DNA of 64,000 nt from a beta proteobacterium AAP99 (GCA_001295775.1 LJIA01000012.1:62001-126000), one strand, 5' to 3'. Shown: positions 24,712 to 34,842, numbered from the stretch's first letter. Notes: generated by a model not told the origin, from the sequence alone. A program made the numbers and translations.

Positions 24712-27700
24712 GCAGCGAACTCGATCCGGTCAACTGCGAGCTCAACGGCGTGAGTCTGGTCGAGGCATCGGCCGGCACCGGCAAAACGTGGAACATTTGC
24801 GGTCTTTACGCACGCCTGCTGCTAGAGCGGAGCCTGACGGTCGACCAGATACTGGTCGTCACATTCACACAAGCTGCCACCGCGGAGCTGCGCGACCGAA
24901 TTCGCAATCGACTTCACGCCCTGCGCGGCGCGCTCGATGCGCCTGAGGCAGCTGATCCCCTCTCGGGCGCACTGCTCGATCGTCTGCGCTTCAAACAGGG
25001 ACGAACCGAAGAGCAAATCCGTCAAGCGCTTGACCGGGCGCTGCTGGACTTTGACAAGGCGAGCATCACCACAATCCACGGTTTCTGTCAGCGTGCGCTG
25101 GGCGATATACCCCTGTCGATGGGTGAGCCATTGGATCAGGACCTGACCGAATCCGACGAAGAGCTGGTCGATGAAGTGGCCTGGGACTTGTGGCGCAAAT
25201 GGGTAGCGGCAGCCCCGCCTGACGCGGCGTTGGCTCGCTGGGTGTGGCAGGAGGCACTCACCGCTGATGACCTGGCGCGCGCCCTGCGGCTGCACGAATC
25301 CAAGCCCGCCTCGACGGTCCGCTGGCCGGCGGCGCGTTCGCCGGCAGCGTCCGGCGACTGGTCGAGTCTGATCGCACACGCTCAGGCCGTCTGGAATCCC
25401 GATCAGCTCACGGACCTGCTCACGACAGCGTCGGCTTCGGACCAGCTCAACCGCACCCGCATCAAGCCCGAACAGCTACAGCAACGGCTGAGCCGCGCCA
25501 TTCGGGACTGGCACGGGCTGCTTGCAGAACACACCGCACCTGCGCTTCAGACCCAGGGCAGTGAGTTGAGACTCTTCAGCAGGGCTTACATCGACGCCTG
25601 CTGCAAGAAGTCGTCACCGCGGATTGCGCATCCCTTTCTGGATGCCGGGCAGGCGGTACTCGATGAACTGGAGCAGCGCAGCGCCGACGGCCGTGCCGCC
25701 TGGCTGAAGGCGTTGCAGCAGATGCTCGATGAAGGTCGGGCCCGGCTGCGTACGCTCAAGCATGAGCGACGACTGCAGTCCTTCGATGATCTGCTGGGTC
25801 GCCTGCGCGAGGCTCTACTCAGTACCCACGGCGGACAGCTCGCACAGTCCTTGCGCGCGAGATTCCCTGCAGCGCTGATTGACGAGTTCCAAGATACGGA
25901 CCCTGTTCAATACGACATCTTTCGCAGCATCTACTCGGACACGGCGTTGCCGCTGTTTCTCGTGGGCGATCCCAAGCAGGCGATCTACAGCTTTCGCAAT
26001 GCGGATCTGAACGTCTACCTGCGAGCAGCTGCATCGGCGCAGCACAGGCACTCGCTGATACGCAATTTCCGATCAAGCCAGGGCTTGATTACAGCGCTGA
26101 ATGCGCTCTGGGGCGGACCGCGGCAGCCTTTCCTGATCGAAGGTCTGGAGTACCACCCGATCGAACCGGCGGGTGCGCGCATCGGCGCGTTGCACGACAG
26201 CTCCGGCGGCCCGACCGCCCCCCTTCAGCTACGACGCTGGGCGTCTCCTCAGGAAGGGCAGCCCGGCGGGAAGTCCGTAGCCAAAGCGCAGGTGTGCCGC
26301 GACGTCGCTGCCGAGATCGTCCGCCTGCTGATTGCCTCTGACAGCGGCAAGCTGCGTATCGAAGACCGACCCGTTGCACCCGCAGATATCGCAGTGCTCG
26401 TGCGAACCCGGGCTCAAGGTCAAATGATTAAGCGCGCGCTGGCGCAAGCCGGGGTGGGCAGCGTCGAACTGACGCGCGAGAGTGTGTTCGGCAGCACCTT
26501 GGCGCGCGACCTGGCGCAGTTGCTGCGCGCGATCATCGAGCCGGGCGATCTGACACGTGTCCGGACCGCGCTGACCACGCGACTGATCGGTTTGGATGCC
26601 ACGGCACTGTGTGCCTTGGCCGAAAGCGCGGACGGGCTGCTGAGCTGGAGTGCACGACTTCGCGAGTGGCAGAGCCTTTGGCGCCAGCGTGGGGTTGGTG
26701 CCATGCTGCGCGAACTCGGCGCGCAGACACAGGTCGCGCCTCGGCTGATGAGCACCAACGATGGCGAACGGCAGCTCACCAACCTGCGCCATCTGATCGA
26801 CCTGCTCGCCAAGCAGGCGGCGCGCGGGCTGACGCCGGCTGCGCTGCTGCGCTGGTTCCTGCGCCAGGTCCACGAACCGCCCTCACTGGAGGCGGCGCAG
26901 CTGCGGCTGGAGTCGGACGAGCATCTTGTGCAAATTGTCACGGTGCACCGATCCAAGGGGTTAGAGTACCCGATCGTGTTCTGCCCGTTTGAGTGGGACG
27001 ACAGCCGGCCCTCCGGCGCCAAGGCACAGAGCACCCAGTGGCGCGACGGCGAGCTACATGTGATCGACTACCGGAATGCAGATGAGGGCCTGCCTGAAGA
27101 CGCGGAGAGCCATCGCAAGCTGGAGGAGGCTTCCGAGCGCCTGCGGCTGACCTACGTCGCACTCACCCGTGCAGCATTGCGTTGTTACATGTACGGCGGC
27201 ATCTATCGCATCCGCGACAGCACCACTACGGCCTGCAAGGCCAAGATCAACTGGCTGGTGCTGGGTGACGCTCTGGACGTCCATGCGTGGATGTCCAGAG
27301 CGCAGTCGGTGGACGCCATTGAAGACGCCTGGACTCGCCTGGCGGAGCGTAGCGATTCGATCCACCTGAGCCGAATAGTCCCGCGCGGCGTTTTGCCGTT
27401 CTGGCCCGGGCAGCCGAAGCAGATCGAATTCGAAGCGCTGGCGGCCCCCAGGTACATTCCTCCAGCCTGGCGGGTGGGCAGCTACACGGGGCTCGTCCGC
27501 AGCCTCAGCGATCACCGCGTGGTGGATCATGATCTGTACGGCTCTGCTGCTGAGGGTGAGACAAGACATGCAGACACCGACGGCCATGGGTTGGCAGCGG
27601 ACGACATCCTGCGCTTCGCCCGTGGCGCGGCGGCAGGCGTGTGCATCCACCGTACGTTTGAGTTGGCCGACTTCACAGACCGCAGCACTTGGCCTGAGGC

Positions 27701-28355
27701 TGCCGCGCAAGCCTTGCGAGAAACCGGGGAGCCGGCGCCGCTCGCACAGGAACAGCTGCTGGGCATGCTGGATGCCGTCACATGCGTCGAGCTGCTGCCG
27801 GGGCTGCGCCTCGATCGGATCGAGCAGCGGCGGCGGCTCAATGAACTGGAGTTCACGCTGCCCGCGCATTCCTTGGGCGCCGAAGCGGTGATCAGCTGCC
27901 TGCGGCGCCACGGTGTTGAGATGCCAACCTTGAGCTTCGCCACCTTGCGCGGCTACCTCCGTGGCTTCATCGATCTGGTCTTTGAGCATGACGGGCGGTA
28001 CTACCTGCTCGACTGGAAGTCCAATCACCTGGGGGATCGTGCGAGCGACTACGACGCCGAAGCGCTGCGCCAGGCAATGGACGGCGGCTACTACTGGCTG
28101 CAACTGCTGCTGTACAGCGTCGCCCTGCACCGGTTTCTCCGTCACAGCCAGCCAGGCTATGACTATGACATCCATATGGGGGGTGCTCTGTACCTCTTCG
28201 TGCGCGGAGTACGCCCAGGCTGGTCGATGCCAGACGGCAGGCCGTGCGGCGTACAGGTGTATCGCCCGACGAAGCAATTGATCGAGGAGCTTTCTGCGCT
28301 GCTTGATGCGCCGGGTGCAGCATCCGCCACTCTATCCACCGAGACCTCTGCATGA
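24708..28355 (+). CDS. recB: RecB, helicase-nuclease subunit of RecBCD
   Basis: A 1215-residue superfamily 1A helicase and nuclease. Walker A lies in VEASAGTGKTWNI (residues 21-27), Walker B in ALIDEFQDTDPVQYDIF, and helicase motif V/VI in VTVHRSKGLEYPIVFCPF and YVALTRA. The C-terminal nuclease domain has FIDLVFEHDGRYYLLDWKSN with catalytic Asp1102 and Lys1104. GTG 24708 is the start, overlapping the recC stop. The order recC-recB-recD is common in Betaproteobacteria. Confidence 0.95.
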   Translation: MSSELDPVNCELNGVSLVEASAGTGKTWNICGLYARLLLERSLTVDQILVVTFTQAATAELRDRIRNRLHALRGALDAPEAADPLSGALLDRLRFKQGRTEEQIRQALDRALLDFDKASITTIHGFCQRALGDIPLSMGEPLDQDLTESDEELVDEVAWDLWRKWVAAAPPDAALARWVWQEALTADDLARALRLHESKPASTVRWPAARSPAASGDWSSLIAHAQAVWNPDQLTDLLTTASASDQLNRTRIKPEQLQQRLSRAIRDWHGLLAEHTAPALQTQGSELRLFSRAYIDACCKKSSPRIAHPFLDAGQAVLDELEQRSADGRAAWLKALQQMLDEGRARLRTLKHERRLQSFDDLLGRLREALLSTHGGQLAQSLRARFPAALIDEFQDTDPVQYDIFRSIYSDTALPLFLVGDPKQAIYSFRNADLNVYLRAAASAQHRHSLIRNFRSSQGLITALNALWGGPRQPFLIEGLEYHPIEPAGARIGALHDSSGGPTAPLQLRRWASPQEGQPGGKSVAKAQVCRDVAAEIVRLLIASDSGKLRIEDRPVAPADIAVLVRTRAQGQMIKRALAQAGVGSVELTRESVFGSTLARDLAQLLRAIIEPGDLTRVRTALTTRLIGLDATALCALAESADGLLSWSARLREWQSLWRQRGVGAMLRELGAQTQVAPRLMSTNDGERQLTNLRHLIDLLAKQAARGLTPAALLRWFLRQVHEPPSLEAAQLRLESDEHLVQIVTVHRSKGLEYPIVFCPFEWDDSRPSGAKAQSTQWRDGELHVIDYRNADEGLPEDAESHRKLEEASERLRLTYVALTRAALRCYMYGGIYRIRDSTTTACKAKINWLVLGDALDVHAWMSRAQSVDAIEDAWTRLAERSDSIHLSRIVPRGVLPFWPGQPKQIEFEALAAPRYIPPAWRVGSYTGLVRSLSDHRVVDHDLYGSAAEGETRHADTDGHGLAADDILRFARGAAAGVCIHRTFELADFTDRSTWPEAAAQALRETGEPAPLAQEQLLGMLDAVTCVELLPGLRLDRIEQRRRLNELEFTLPAHSLGAEAVISCLRRHGVEMPTLSFATLRGYLRGFIDLVFEHDGRYYLLDWKSNHLGDRASDYDAEALRQAMDGGYYWLQLLLYSVALHRFLRHSQPGYDYDIHMGGALYLFVRGVRPGWSMPDGRPCGVQVYRPTKQLIEELSALLDAPGAASATLSTETSA

Positions 28356-30232
28356 TCGAGCTGCAGAACACTGTGCTCGGCAATTCGCTGGAGCTGAGCG
28401 CACTCCCGGTACCACGAGGCGGCTTTGCGGATGTTTTTGCCGATCACATCGCCCGCTGGTCGGCTCGCACTGGCGCGCCGAGCGCAGCGCAGGCCGTTGC
28501 CGCGGACGCCGCTCGACGGCTGATTCTCGCCATGGATGAAGGGCATGTCTGCCTCGTCGAACCAAAGTTTGCGGACCCGGCGATGCTGCAGCACCTGTTC
28601 GATTCCGGGATGGTCGCGATGCATACCGACCCGGGCAATCGACCCATGCTGCTGGACGCTGCCGGGCGCCTGTATCTGCACCGCATGATCGACCATGAAC
28701 AGGCACTCGCCCGAGCGCTCGATGCAATGGCCGCAGCACCTCTGGCCGAGGCTGAACCGGCAGCTGTGATCGCACTGCGCGAACGGTTTGCGCACGTACC
28801 GGCCGGAACGCTCGACGGCCAGCAGTTAGCCTGTGCCAGTGCCTTGTGTTCCCGCCTGCTCGTACTCAGTGGCGGGCCGGGCACCGGCAAGACGACGACA
28901 GTGGTCAACCTTCTCGCCGTGCTGCTTGCCCAGACGCCCACCCTGCGCACTGCACTGTGCGCACCCACTGGCAAGGCTGCGGCCCGACTGGTCGAGTCGC
29001 TTCGCGCCCGTGCTGAACTCTTGCCCGCAGCCCTGCGCGAATGCATGCCGCAAGCCGCGGCGACAGTGCATCGGCTGCTGGGCTACCAGGCGCACGATCG
29101 ACGGTTCCGTCATCACGCGGGCAATCCGCTGGACTGCGACCTGCTGGTGGTCGACGAAGCTTCGATGCTCGACCTCGCTCTCGCCCGACGTCTGGTCGAC
29201 GCCCTGCCTGCTGGGGCGCGTCTGGTGTTGCTCGGTGACAAGGATCAACTCGCTTCCGTGGAAGCCGGCGCGGTGTTCAGTCAACTCAGCCAGCAGCGCG
29301 CGCTGGGTGCCAAGCAGCGAGCGCGGCTGGCAGCCCTGTGCGGTGTAGACCCGCGAGCGCTGGACGATATCGCCCTCGGCGACGAAGACACATTGCCTGC
29401 CCATGTTTGCTGGTTGACCGAGAACTATCGCTTCCGCGAGCAACCCGCCATTGCCTCGTTGGCAAACGCCGTCCGCGATGGGAAGGCTGACACAGCGCTC
29501 GCAGTCCTTGAAGACCGTGCACAGACCGCTGTAGGACGCTTGCCCGAACCGCCGCAGACTGCGCAACTCGAGACAGCGCTGAGCGAGGGCTTCGCCGAGT
29601 ACTTCAGGCTGCTTGCTGCGGGCAGCCGTGATGCCCGCGCGCTATTGGCCGCTCTCGGCCGGTTTCGTGTGCTCTGCGCACAGCGCCAGGGCGCCAAAGG
29701 GGTAACCCGCCTCAACCAGCTCGCGCGGCGCCTGCTCGCCCAGAGCCAGAACGTTCCCATGCCCGCTATCGCTGCGGAACGGCTTGTCGGTGAACCCGTC
29801 ATGCTGCAAGCCAACGACTATGCGCTCGAGCTGTTCAATGGCGACGTGGGGGTCTTGCTTCCCGATGAAGCCGGCCAGCTTCAAGGCGTGTTCGAGCGCA
29901 GCGACGGCCGGTTGCTGCATGTGCCCCAGGCGCGACTGACGCGCTCGGACACGGCCTTCGCCATCACGGTGCACAAGTCACAAGGCTCGGAGTTTGACGC
30001 GGTAATGGTGGTGATGCCGGAAGCGCCCGGCCCGCTCGCCACCCGTGAGCTGCTCTACACCGCGCTGACCCGCGCACGCCTGCGCGTGCTCGTGTCCGGC
30101 AGCGACGCCGTGCTCAGACACGCCATCGCTACGCCCGGGTCACGTCTGGGTGGTCTCCCGGACAGGCTCACCGAGGCCGCGCAAGCCCGACGCGACACGC
30201 TCAGAGCACCAGCAACGCACGAAAGTCGTTGA
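28352..30232 (+). CDS. recD: RecD, 5'-3' helicase subunit of RecBCD
   Basis: A 626-residue superfamily 1B helicase. Walker A is LSGGPGTGKTTTV (starting near residue 172), Walker B is DLLVVDEASMLDL, and the C-terminal motifs include AITVHKSQGSEFDAVMVVMP and ELLYTALTRAR. The N-terminal domain of about 150 residues that contacts RecC is present. It overlaps recB by 4 bp. The 3' end overlaps the convergent glycerate-kinase gene by 32 bp, so no terminator lies between. Confidence 0.95.
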   Translation: MIELQNTVLGNSLELSALPVPRGGFADVFADHIARWSARTGAPSAAQAVAADAARRLILAMDEGHVCLVEPKFADPAMLQHLFDSGMVAMHTDPGNRPMLLDAAGRLYLHRMIDHEQALARALDAMAAAPLAEAEPAAVIALRERFAHVPAGTLDGQQLACASALCSRLLVLSGGPGTGKTTTVVNLLAVLLAQTPTLRTALCAPTGKAAARLVESLRARAELLPAALRECMPQAAATVHRLLGYQAHDRRFRHHAGNPLDCDLLVVDEASMLDLALARRLVDALPAGARLVLLGDKDQLASVEAGAVFSQLSQQRALGAKQRARLAALCGVDPRALDDIALGDEDTLPAHVCWLTENYRFREQPAIASLANAVRDGKADTALAVLEDRAQTAVGRLPEPPQTAQLETALSEGFAEYFRLLAAGSRDARALLAALGRFRVLCAQRQGAKGVTRLNQLARRLLAQSQNVPMPAIAAERLVGEPVMLQANDYALELFNGDVGVLLPDEAGQLQGVFERSDGRLLHVPQARLTRSDTAFAITVHKSQGSEFDAVMVVMPEAPGPLATRELLYTALTRARLRVLVSGSDAVLRHAIATPGSRLGGLPDRLTEAAQARRDTLRAPATHESR

Positions 30233-31514
30233 CGTTGGTGAAGGTCGGCCCCGGCTTCACGAGGTGGTCGACCGACGCAAAGTAGCTGTAGGCGTCATTG
30301 GACTCCAAAGCCGCGAGTGCGTTCTGGCCAAGGGCTCGAGCACGGGCCAGCGTGTCCGGTGCGAGCCAGGCTCCGGCATTGTCCTCGGTGCCATCGATGC
30401 CATCCGTGTCCGCGGCCAGCCCCCAGACGCCAGGCAGACCATCGAGTGCCACACCACAGCCCAGCAGGAACTCGACAGCGCGACCGCCCCGCCCTTGCCG
30501 ATTCCGTACCGTCACGGAGGTTTCGCCGCCGCTCAGGATCACGCACGGTGAGCGAAAGGGTGTGGCCTGCGTCTTGACTGAGCGCGCCAGCGCCGCATGG
30601 ACTTTGCCCACCTCGCGGGCCTCGCCTTCCATGTCGTCTGACAACACATAGGCGGCCAATCCGGCTTTGCGCGCCACCCGAGCGGCTTCCTCCAGCGCCT
30701 CGCGAGGCGTGGCGAGCATGCGCGTGTCGGCCTTCGCGAGGCGCTGATCACCGGGCTTCACGCTTTCCCAGTCGCCATGCAGCAAGGCGTCGCGCGCGAT
30801 GGGCGGAATCTCGATGCGATAGCGATCGATGATCGCCAGCGCGTCCGCACAGGTCGTAGGGTCCGCGACGGTCGGGCCGCTCGCGATCACGCTGGGATCG
30901 TCACCCGGCACGTCCGAAATGAGCAGGGTCAGCACCTGCGCCGGAGCACACGCGGCCGCCAGCCGACCGCCCTTGATTTCCGAAAGATGCTTTCGCACGC
31001 AATTCATCTCGCCGATCGTGGCCCCGGAGCGCAACAGAGCGCTGTTGATGCTGCGCTTGTCGGCCAGGGTCAGGCCGGTTGCCGGTACGGCCAGCAGCGC
31101 AGAGCCTCCGCCAGAGATCAGGCAGATCACCAGATCATCCGCAGTGAGGCCTTTGCATAGATCGAGCGTACGGCGGGCTGCGGCTTCCCCCGCGGCATCC
31201 GGCACCGGGTGGGCGGCTTCGACGACCTCGATGCGCCCGGGCTGCGCGCGGTATTCAGGCGGCGTATGGTCGTAGCGAGTGATCACTAACCCGCTCAGTG
31301 GCACATTTCGCGGCCACGCTGCGTCCAGCGCGGCGGCCATCGCGCCGCTGGCCTTGCCGGCACCCAATACCAGCGTGCGCCCCTTGGGAGGCGGCGGCAG
31401 ATGCGCCGCAAGCACCGCAGCGGGGTGAGCACGCTGGACGGCCGTGCTGTAAAGCGTTTCCAGAAACGCAATTGGTTCGCGGTGGACACGCGCCCGATCG
31501 AAAGCGTGGGACAT
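30201..31514 (-). CDS. MOFRL-family glycerate 2-kinase
   Basis: A 437-residue cytosolic kinase of the GckA/TtuD family that phosphorylates glycerate to 2-phosphoglycerate; relatives are often mislabelled hydroxypyruvate reductase. Visible are LVLGAGKASGAMAAALD near the N-terminus, CLISGGGSALL, SEIKGGRLA, SDVPGDDPSVIASGPT and the MOFRL C-terminal domain with LSGGETSVTV and GLAADTDGIDG. ATG 31514 gives MSHAFDRAR, and the longer frame to 31550 has no support. No other glyoxylate-pathway gene is adjacent. The gene is divergent from the HTH gene at 31688. Confidence 0.92.
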   Translation of the reverse strand: MSHAFDRARVHREPIAFLETLYSTAVQRAHPAAVLAAHLPPPPKGRTLVLGAGKASGAMAAALDAAWPRNVPLSGLVITRYDHTPPEYRAQPGRIEVVEAAHPVPDAAGEAAARRTLDLCKGLTADDLVICLISGGGSALLAVPATGLTLADKRSINSALLRSGATIGEMNCVRKHLSEIKGGRLAAACAPAQVLTLLISDVPGDDPSVIASGPTVADPTTCADALAIIDRYRIEIPPIARDALLHGDWESVKPGDQRLAKADTRMLATPREALEEAARVARKAGLAAYVLSDDMEGEAREVGKVHAALARSVKTQATPFRSPCVILSGGETSVTVRNRQGRGGRAVEFLLGCGVALDGLPGVWGLAADTDGIDGTEDNAGAWLAPDTLARARALGQNALAALESNDAYSYFASVDHLVKPGPTFTNVNDFRALLVL

Positions 31515-31687
31515 TGTCTTCAGGCCGGGAAAGTGCCGGCGACATGGCAATACCTTGTCGCAGAACTAGCATCCAAATTGATGCACATGGGTTTACACTT
31601 GCTTTTGTGTTAACGCTCTCATCGTACGGCGAGGCCTGATCGCCGTCTCGATCACCTTGTTGGAACCCGAGTTGCGGAGGGATCAAC

Positions 31688-32023
31688 ATGATCATGATGG
31701 ATACCCACTCGATCCCGACGCCCGAGGCCTACGAGCCCTCGCGTCTGCTTGAGTATCTGAAGTCCAAGCTCGCACTGCCCACGGATGCCGCGCTCGCGGC
31801 ACAACTGGGCGTCCAGCGCGCCGTGCTGTCACGCATCCGCAACCGCAAGGCCGATTTCGGCGCCGCGCTGCTGATCCGCATTCATGAGCTGACCGACATC
31901 CCTACGAAGGAGTTGCGTCGGATCATGGGCGATCGCCGGGGCTACTTCCGCATGCCGCATGACCAGCGCGTGACCACGTCCAGCCGGCCCGATGGCCTGC
32001 CGGACGACGACATGGTCGAATAA
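31688..32023 (+). CDS. small helix-turn-helix DNA-binding protein
   Basis: A 111-residue protein. Residues about 20-80 read as an XRE-like helix-turn-helix: SRLLEYLKSKLALPTDAALAAQLGVQRAVLSRIRNRK, then GAALLIRIHELTDIPTKELRRIMGD. The ribosome site GGAGGG ends six bases before ATG 31688; ATG 31697 (MDTHSI) is also possible. The tail is charged and probably flexible. It stands alone between the divergent kinase gene and the convergent hydroxylase gene, so its targets cannot be read. The 173-bp gap upstream contains a TTTACACTTGC/TTAACGC AT-rich stretch, a possible divergent promoter zone. Confidence 0.8.
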   Translation: MIMMDTHSIPTPEAYEPSRLLEYLKSKLALPTDAALAAQLGVQRAVLSRIRNRKADFGAALLIRIHELTDIPTKELRRIMGDRRGYFRMPHDQRVTTSSRPDGLPDDDMVE

Positions 32024-32044
32024 TCCGCCGCTCTTGCCTCACGC

Positions 32045-32090
32045 GCCCGGCACCATGCCGGGCAGCGCAATCCGCCTGAAACGTCAGGCG
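32045..32090. terminator. two tandem hairpins between convergent genes
   Basis: GCCCGGCA-CCA-TGCCGGGC (32045-32063) is followed by CGCCTGA-AACG-TCAGGCG (32073-32090). They lie between the stops of the HTH gene and the hydroxylase gene and could terminate both. No long U-run is present on either strand. Confidence 0.55.
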
Positions 32091-32097
32091 CAGCCCA

Positions 32098-32964
32098 TCA
32101 AGTCAGTTGATAGGGGTGCTGGCGAATCCACTTGGTGGCGATCCACTTCTCGCCGCGCTCCACGGGTGCGCCGCCATGCAGCGAGCGCGAATCCAGGGTG
32201 CCATCCATGCCACCGTAGGCAAAGTAGATGGCATTGCCCTTCTTCGGCATGGTTTCCAGGCCCAGTTCCGGGAAGATGGTGCCGCCGCCGGCTTCCACAT
32301 CGTTCAGATACATCACCAGGGTGGCGATGCGCTGGCCGCCGGTCTTGAGCTGCTCAGCCTCGCCCGGGCGGTCGTGGTGGAAATAGTCATAGTGCGGCTT
32401 GTACTCGCCGCCGATGTTGTAGTGCAGGATCTGCAGGCCCTCGCCGTGTTCCACAGGCCAGCCCAGCAGTTCGCTGATGCGCTTCTCGATCCGCGTGTGC
32501 AGCGCAGTCTCGCCGCGCTGGAAGGCCGCGCCCGTGCTGGTGCGGGCTTCGTCCTCGCGGGTGCCGCCGGCGTCGGAATCCACCACATGCGACCGGGCCA
32601 TCTTGGCGCGCGAGAACTCGATGATCCCGTCGCACTCCTCATCGGACAGCAGCCCGCCGAACAGCATGATGCGCGGGCTTTGCATGTTCAGCAGCACCTG
32701 CACGTCCCGGTCCGAGGTCCTGATGAAGTTGCCAGGCAGCGGATCGGTATTGATCTTGAGCGTGCCTTCGAGGTTTGCGCCGAGCACATTGGGGCGCTTG
32801 CCTTCGAGCGCTTCGAGGCTGGCAAAGGAGGCGTTGATCACGTTGCGGGCGAAATCCGCCTCGTAGCCGGCCTTGATCATGGACTCGATCAGCACCTCCG
32901 GGCGGCAACCGCGTCCGATCTCGTTCTGAAGCCATTCCACCAGTTCGGCACTGACCTGCTGCAT
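32098..32964 (-). CDS. 2-oxoglutarate/Fe(II) prolyl 4-hydroxylase-like oxygenase
   Basis: A 288-residue dioxygenase. The iron-binding set is visible: His191 and Asp193 in KPHYDYF and His263 in SLHGGAPVERG, with Lys273 as the likely 2-oxoglutarate anchor in GEKWIATKWIR. An RIMLFGGLLSDEECDGIIEFS stretch opens the catalytic domain near residue 98. The first 90 residues (MQQVSAELVEWLQNEIGRG) form a small helical domain. ATG 32964 is preferred; the frame to 33135 overlaps the divergent gabD leader. Bacterial members hydroxylate proline in proteins or small peptides; the substrate is unknown here. Confidence 0.9.
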   Translation of the reverse strand: MQQVSAELVEWLQNEIGRGCRPEVLIESMIKAGYEADFARNVINASFASLEALEGKRPNVLGANLEGTLKINTDPLPGNFIRTSDRDVQVLLNMQSPRIMLFGGLLSDEECDGIIEFSRAKMARSHVVDSDAGGTREDEARTSTGAAFQRGETALHTRIEKRISELLGWPVEHGEGLQILHYNIGGEYKPHYDYFHHDRPGEAEQLKTGGQRIATLVMYLNDVEAGGGTIFPELGLETMPKKGNAIYFAYGGMDGTLDSRSLHGGAPVERGEKWIATKWIRQHPYQLT

Positions 32965-33074
32965 GGACCGATACCCTCGCTTGGACAAGGGCGAAAGTTT
33001 AGCCACACGCCGCAGTAACCTTTGCAGCCCCGTACAGACGGTGCTCCAGCACCGCAGCCGCAAGGAGTAACCAG

Positions 33075-34559
33075 ATGCATCGCGACGCCCTCCCCTTCGT
33101 CCCCAACGACAGCGCACTGATCCGCACCGAAGCATTCATCGACGGCGCATGGACCGGCGCGGCCAGCGGCGCGCGCTTTGCGGTCACCAACCCCTCCACA
33201 GGCGAGCTGGTGGCCGAGGTGGCTAACTGCGGCGCGGTGGACGTACAGGCTGCAATTGATGCAGCCGCAGCAGCATTCGAGATCTGGAAGCGCAAGACGG
33301 CCAAGGAACGCGCCGGCGTGATGCGCAAGTGGTTCGAGCTGATCCTTGCGCACCAGGACGACCTCGCCCGGCTCATGGCCACCGAAGGCGGCAAGGCTCT
33401 GCCCGAGGCCCGTGGGGAGATCGTCTATGGCGCCAGCTTCATCGAATGGTTTGCCGAGGAAGCCCGCCGGGTGACGGGCGATGTGCTCGAAAGCCCCTGG
33501 GGCAACACGCGCATGCTCACCTTCAAGCAGCCCATCGGTGTGTGCGCGGCCATCACGCCCTGGAACTTCCCGCACGCCATGATCACCCGCAAGGTGGCGC
33601 CCGCGATTGCGGCGGGCTGCACCATCGTGCTCAAGCCGGCCGAGCAGACGCCGCTGTCCGCCCTCGCGCTGGCGGAACTCGCGATCCGCGCCGGCTTCCC
33701 CAAGGGCGTGATCAACATCGTCACGGCGGATGCAGCCCATTCCATCGAAGTCGGCAAGGTGCTCTGCGCCAGCCCGGTGGTGCGCAAGCTGTCCTTCACC
33801 GGCTCTACACCGGTTGGCCGCATCCTGATGGCGCAGAGCGCGCCCACGGTGAAGAAGCTCTCCCTGGAACTCGGTGGCCATGCGCCCTTCATCGTGTTCG
33901 AGGACGCAGACGTCAATGCAGCCGTTTCCGGCGCCATTGCCAGCAAGTACCGCAACGCCGGCCAGACCTGTGTCTGCACCAATCGCTTCTTCGTCCATGC
34001 CGCGGTGTACGAGGAGTTCGTGGCCAAGTTCACCGAGAAGGCGCGGCTGATCAAGGTGGGCAACGTGTTTGCAGAAGGCGTGACCCAGGGCCCGCTGATC
34101 GAGCAGCAGGGCATCGACAAGGTGGAAAGCCATGTGAACGACGCTGTGGCCAAGGGCGCCCGCCTGCTGCTGGGTGGCAAGAAGGTCGAGGGCGGCGCCG
34201 GGCTGTTCTATGCGGCCACCGTGCTGGCAGACGCCACGCCCGACATGCAGATCGCCCGCGAGGAGACCTTCGGCCCCGTAGCTGCCATCTTCAAGTTCTC
34301 GGACGAGGCCGATGTGATCCGCCTGGCCAATGACACGGAATTTGGTCTGGCCAGCTACTTCTACAGCCGCAACATTGCTCGCGTCTGGCGCGTGGCCGAG
34401 GCCCTGGACTACGGCATGGTCGGTGTGAACACCGGCATCCTCGGCAACGAGGTGGCGCCCTTTGGCGGCGTGAAGCAGTCCGGGCTGGGCCGCGAGGGCT
34501 CGCGCTACGGCATGGACGACTATCTCGAGATCAAGTACGTGGCACTGGGCGGGATGTAG
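33075..34559 (+). CDS. gabD: NAD(P)-dependent succinate-semialdehyde dehydrogenase
   Basis: A 494-residue aldehyde dehydrogenase that oxidises succinate semialdehyde, as in GABA breakdown. Active-site Cys299 lies in NAGQTCVCTNRF and general-base Glu265 in LSLELGGHAPFIVFEDAD. The cofactor site is KPAEQTPLSALALAEL. Sequence and length fit the GabD group, where the extra cysteine two residues after the catalytic one is usual. AAGGAG precedes ATG 33075. It stands alone and is divergent from the hydroxylase gene; no GABA transaminase is near. Substrate is by family; other semialdehydes are possible. Confidence 0.9.
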   Translation: MHRDALPFVPNDSALIRTEAFIDGAWTGAASGARFAVTNPSTGELVAEVANCGAVDVQAAIDAAAAAFEIWKRKTAKERAGVMRKWFELILAHQDDLARLMATEGGKALPEARGEIVYGASFIEWFAEEARRVTGDVLESPWGNTRMLTFKQPIGVCAAITPWNFPHAMITRKVAPAIAAGCTIVLKPAEQTPLSALALAELAIRAGFPKGVINIVTADAAHSIEVGKVLCASPVVRKLSFTGSTPVGRILMAQSAPTVKKLSLELGGHAPFIVFEDADVNAAVSGAIASKYRNAGQTCVCTNRFFVHAAVYEEFVAKFTEKARLIKVGNVFAEGVTQGPLIEQQGIDKVESHVNDAVAKGARLLLGGKKVEGGAGLFYAATVLADATPDMQIAREETFGPVAAIFKFSDEADVIRLANDTEFGLASYFYSRNIARVWRVAEALDYGMVGVNTGILGNEVAPFGGVKQSGLGREGSRYGMDDYLEIKYVALGGM

Positions 34560-34648
34560 GGCACGTGCAGCGGACGGGCATGAGGCCCCTGCGTGCACCG
34601 ACCCAAGGCCGTCAGAAGGTAAGATTTCGCCATTGCTTTTCCGGTCCG

Positions 34649-34721
34649 CGGGCGTCGTTCAATGGCAGGACCTGAGCTTCCCAAGCTCAAGACGTGGGTT
34701 CGATTCCCATCGCCCGCTCCA
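34649..34721 (+). tRNA. tRNA-Gly (anticodon CCC)
   Basis: The acceptor stem GCGGGCG pairs with CGCCCGC; the anticodon arm GAGCTTCCCAAGCTC displays anticodon CCC. The T-arm has GGTTCGATTCC, and discriminator T with CCA is encoded. A TAAGAT box (34621-34626) upstream could be its -10. Confidence 0.96.
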
Positions 34722-34781
34722 CAGCGCGGCCTTCGCACGGCGAGTGTTTTCTCTCCGATGAGCGCCCAATGCTGATTGAAC

Positions 34782-34800
34782 GAGGGGGTTGCACCCCCTC
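34782..34800 (+). terminator. hairpin between tRNA-Gly and thiS
   Basis: An 8-bp stem GAGGGGGT with its complement ACCCCCTC closes a TGC loop. It may end the tRNA transcript. No U-run follows, and a second GC-rich stretch comes right after. I searched this leader for TPP-riboswitch motifs and saw none. Confidence 0.45.
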
Positions 34801-34842
34801 GAGCGCCCCCGCTCCCCATTCGCAAGTCTGTCGGTTTGTCGT

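Noticed and set aside
34722-34842. TPP riboswitch before thiS
   Set aside because: Expected CTGAGA and pyrophosphate-loop words are not found; only a simple hairpin is seen.
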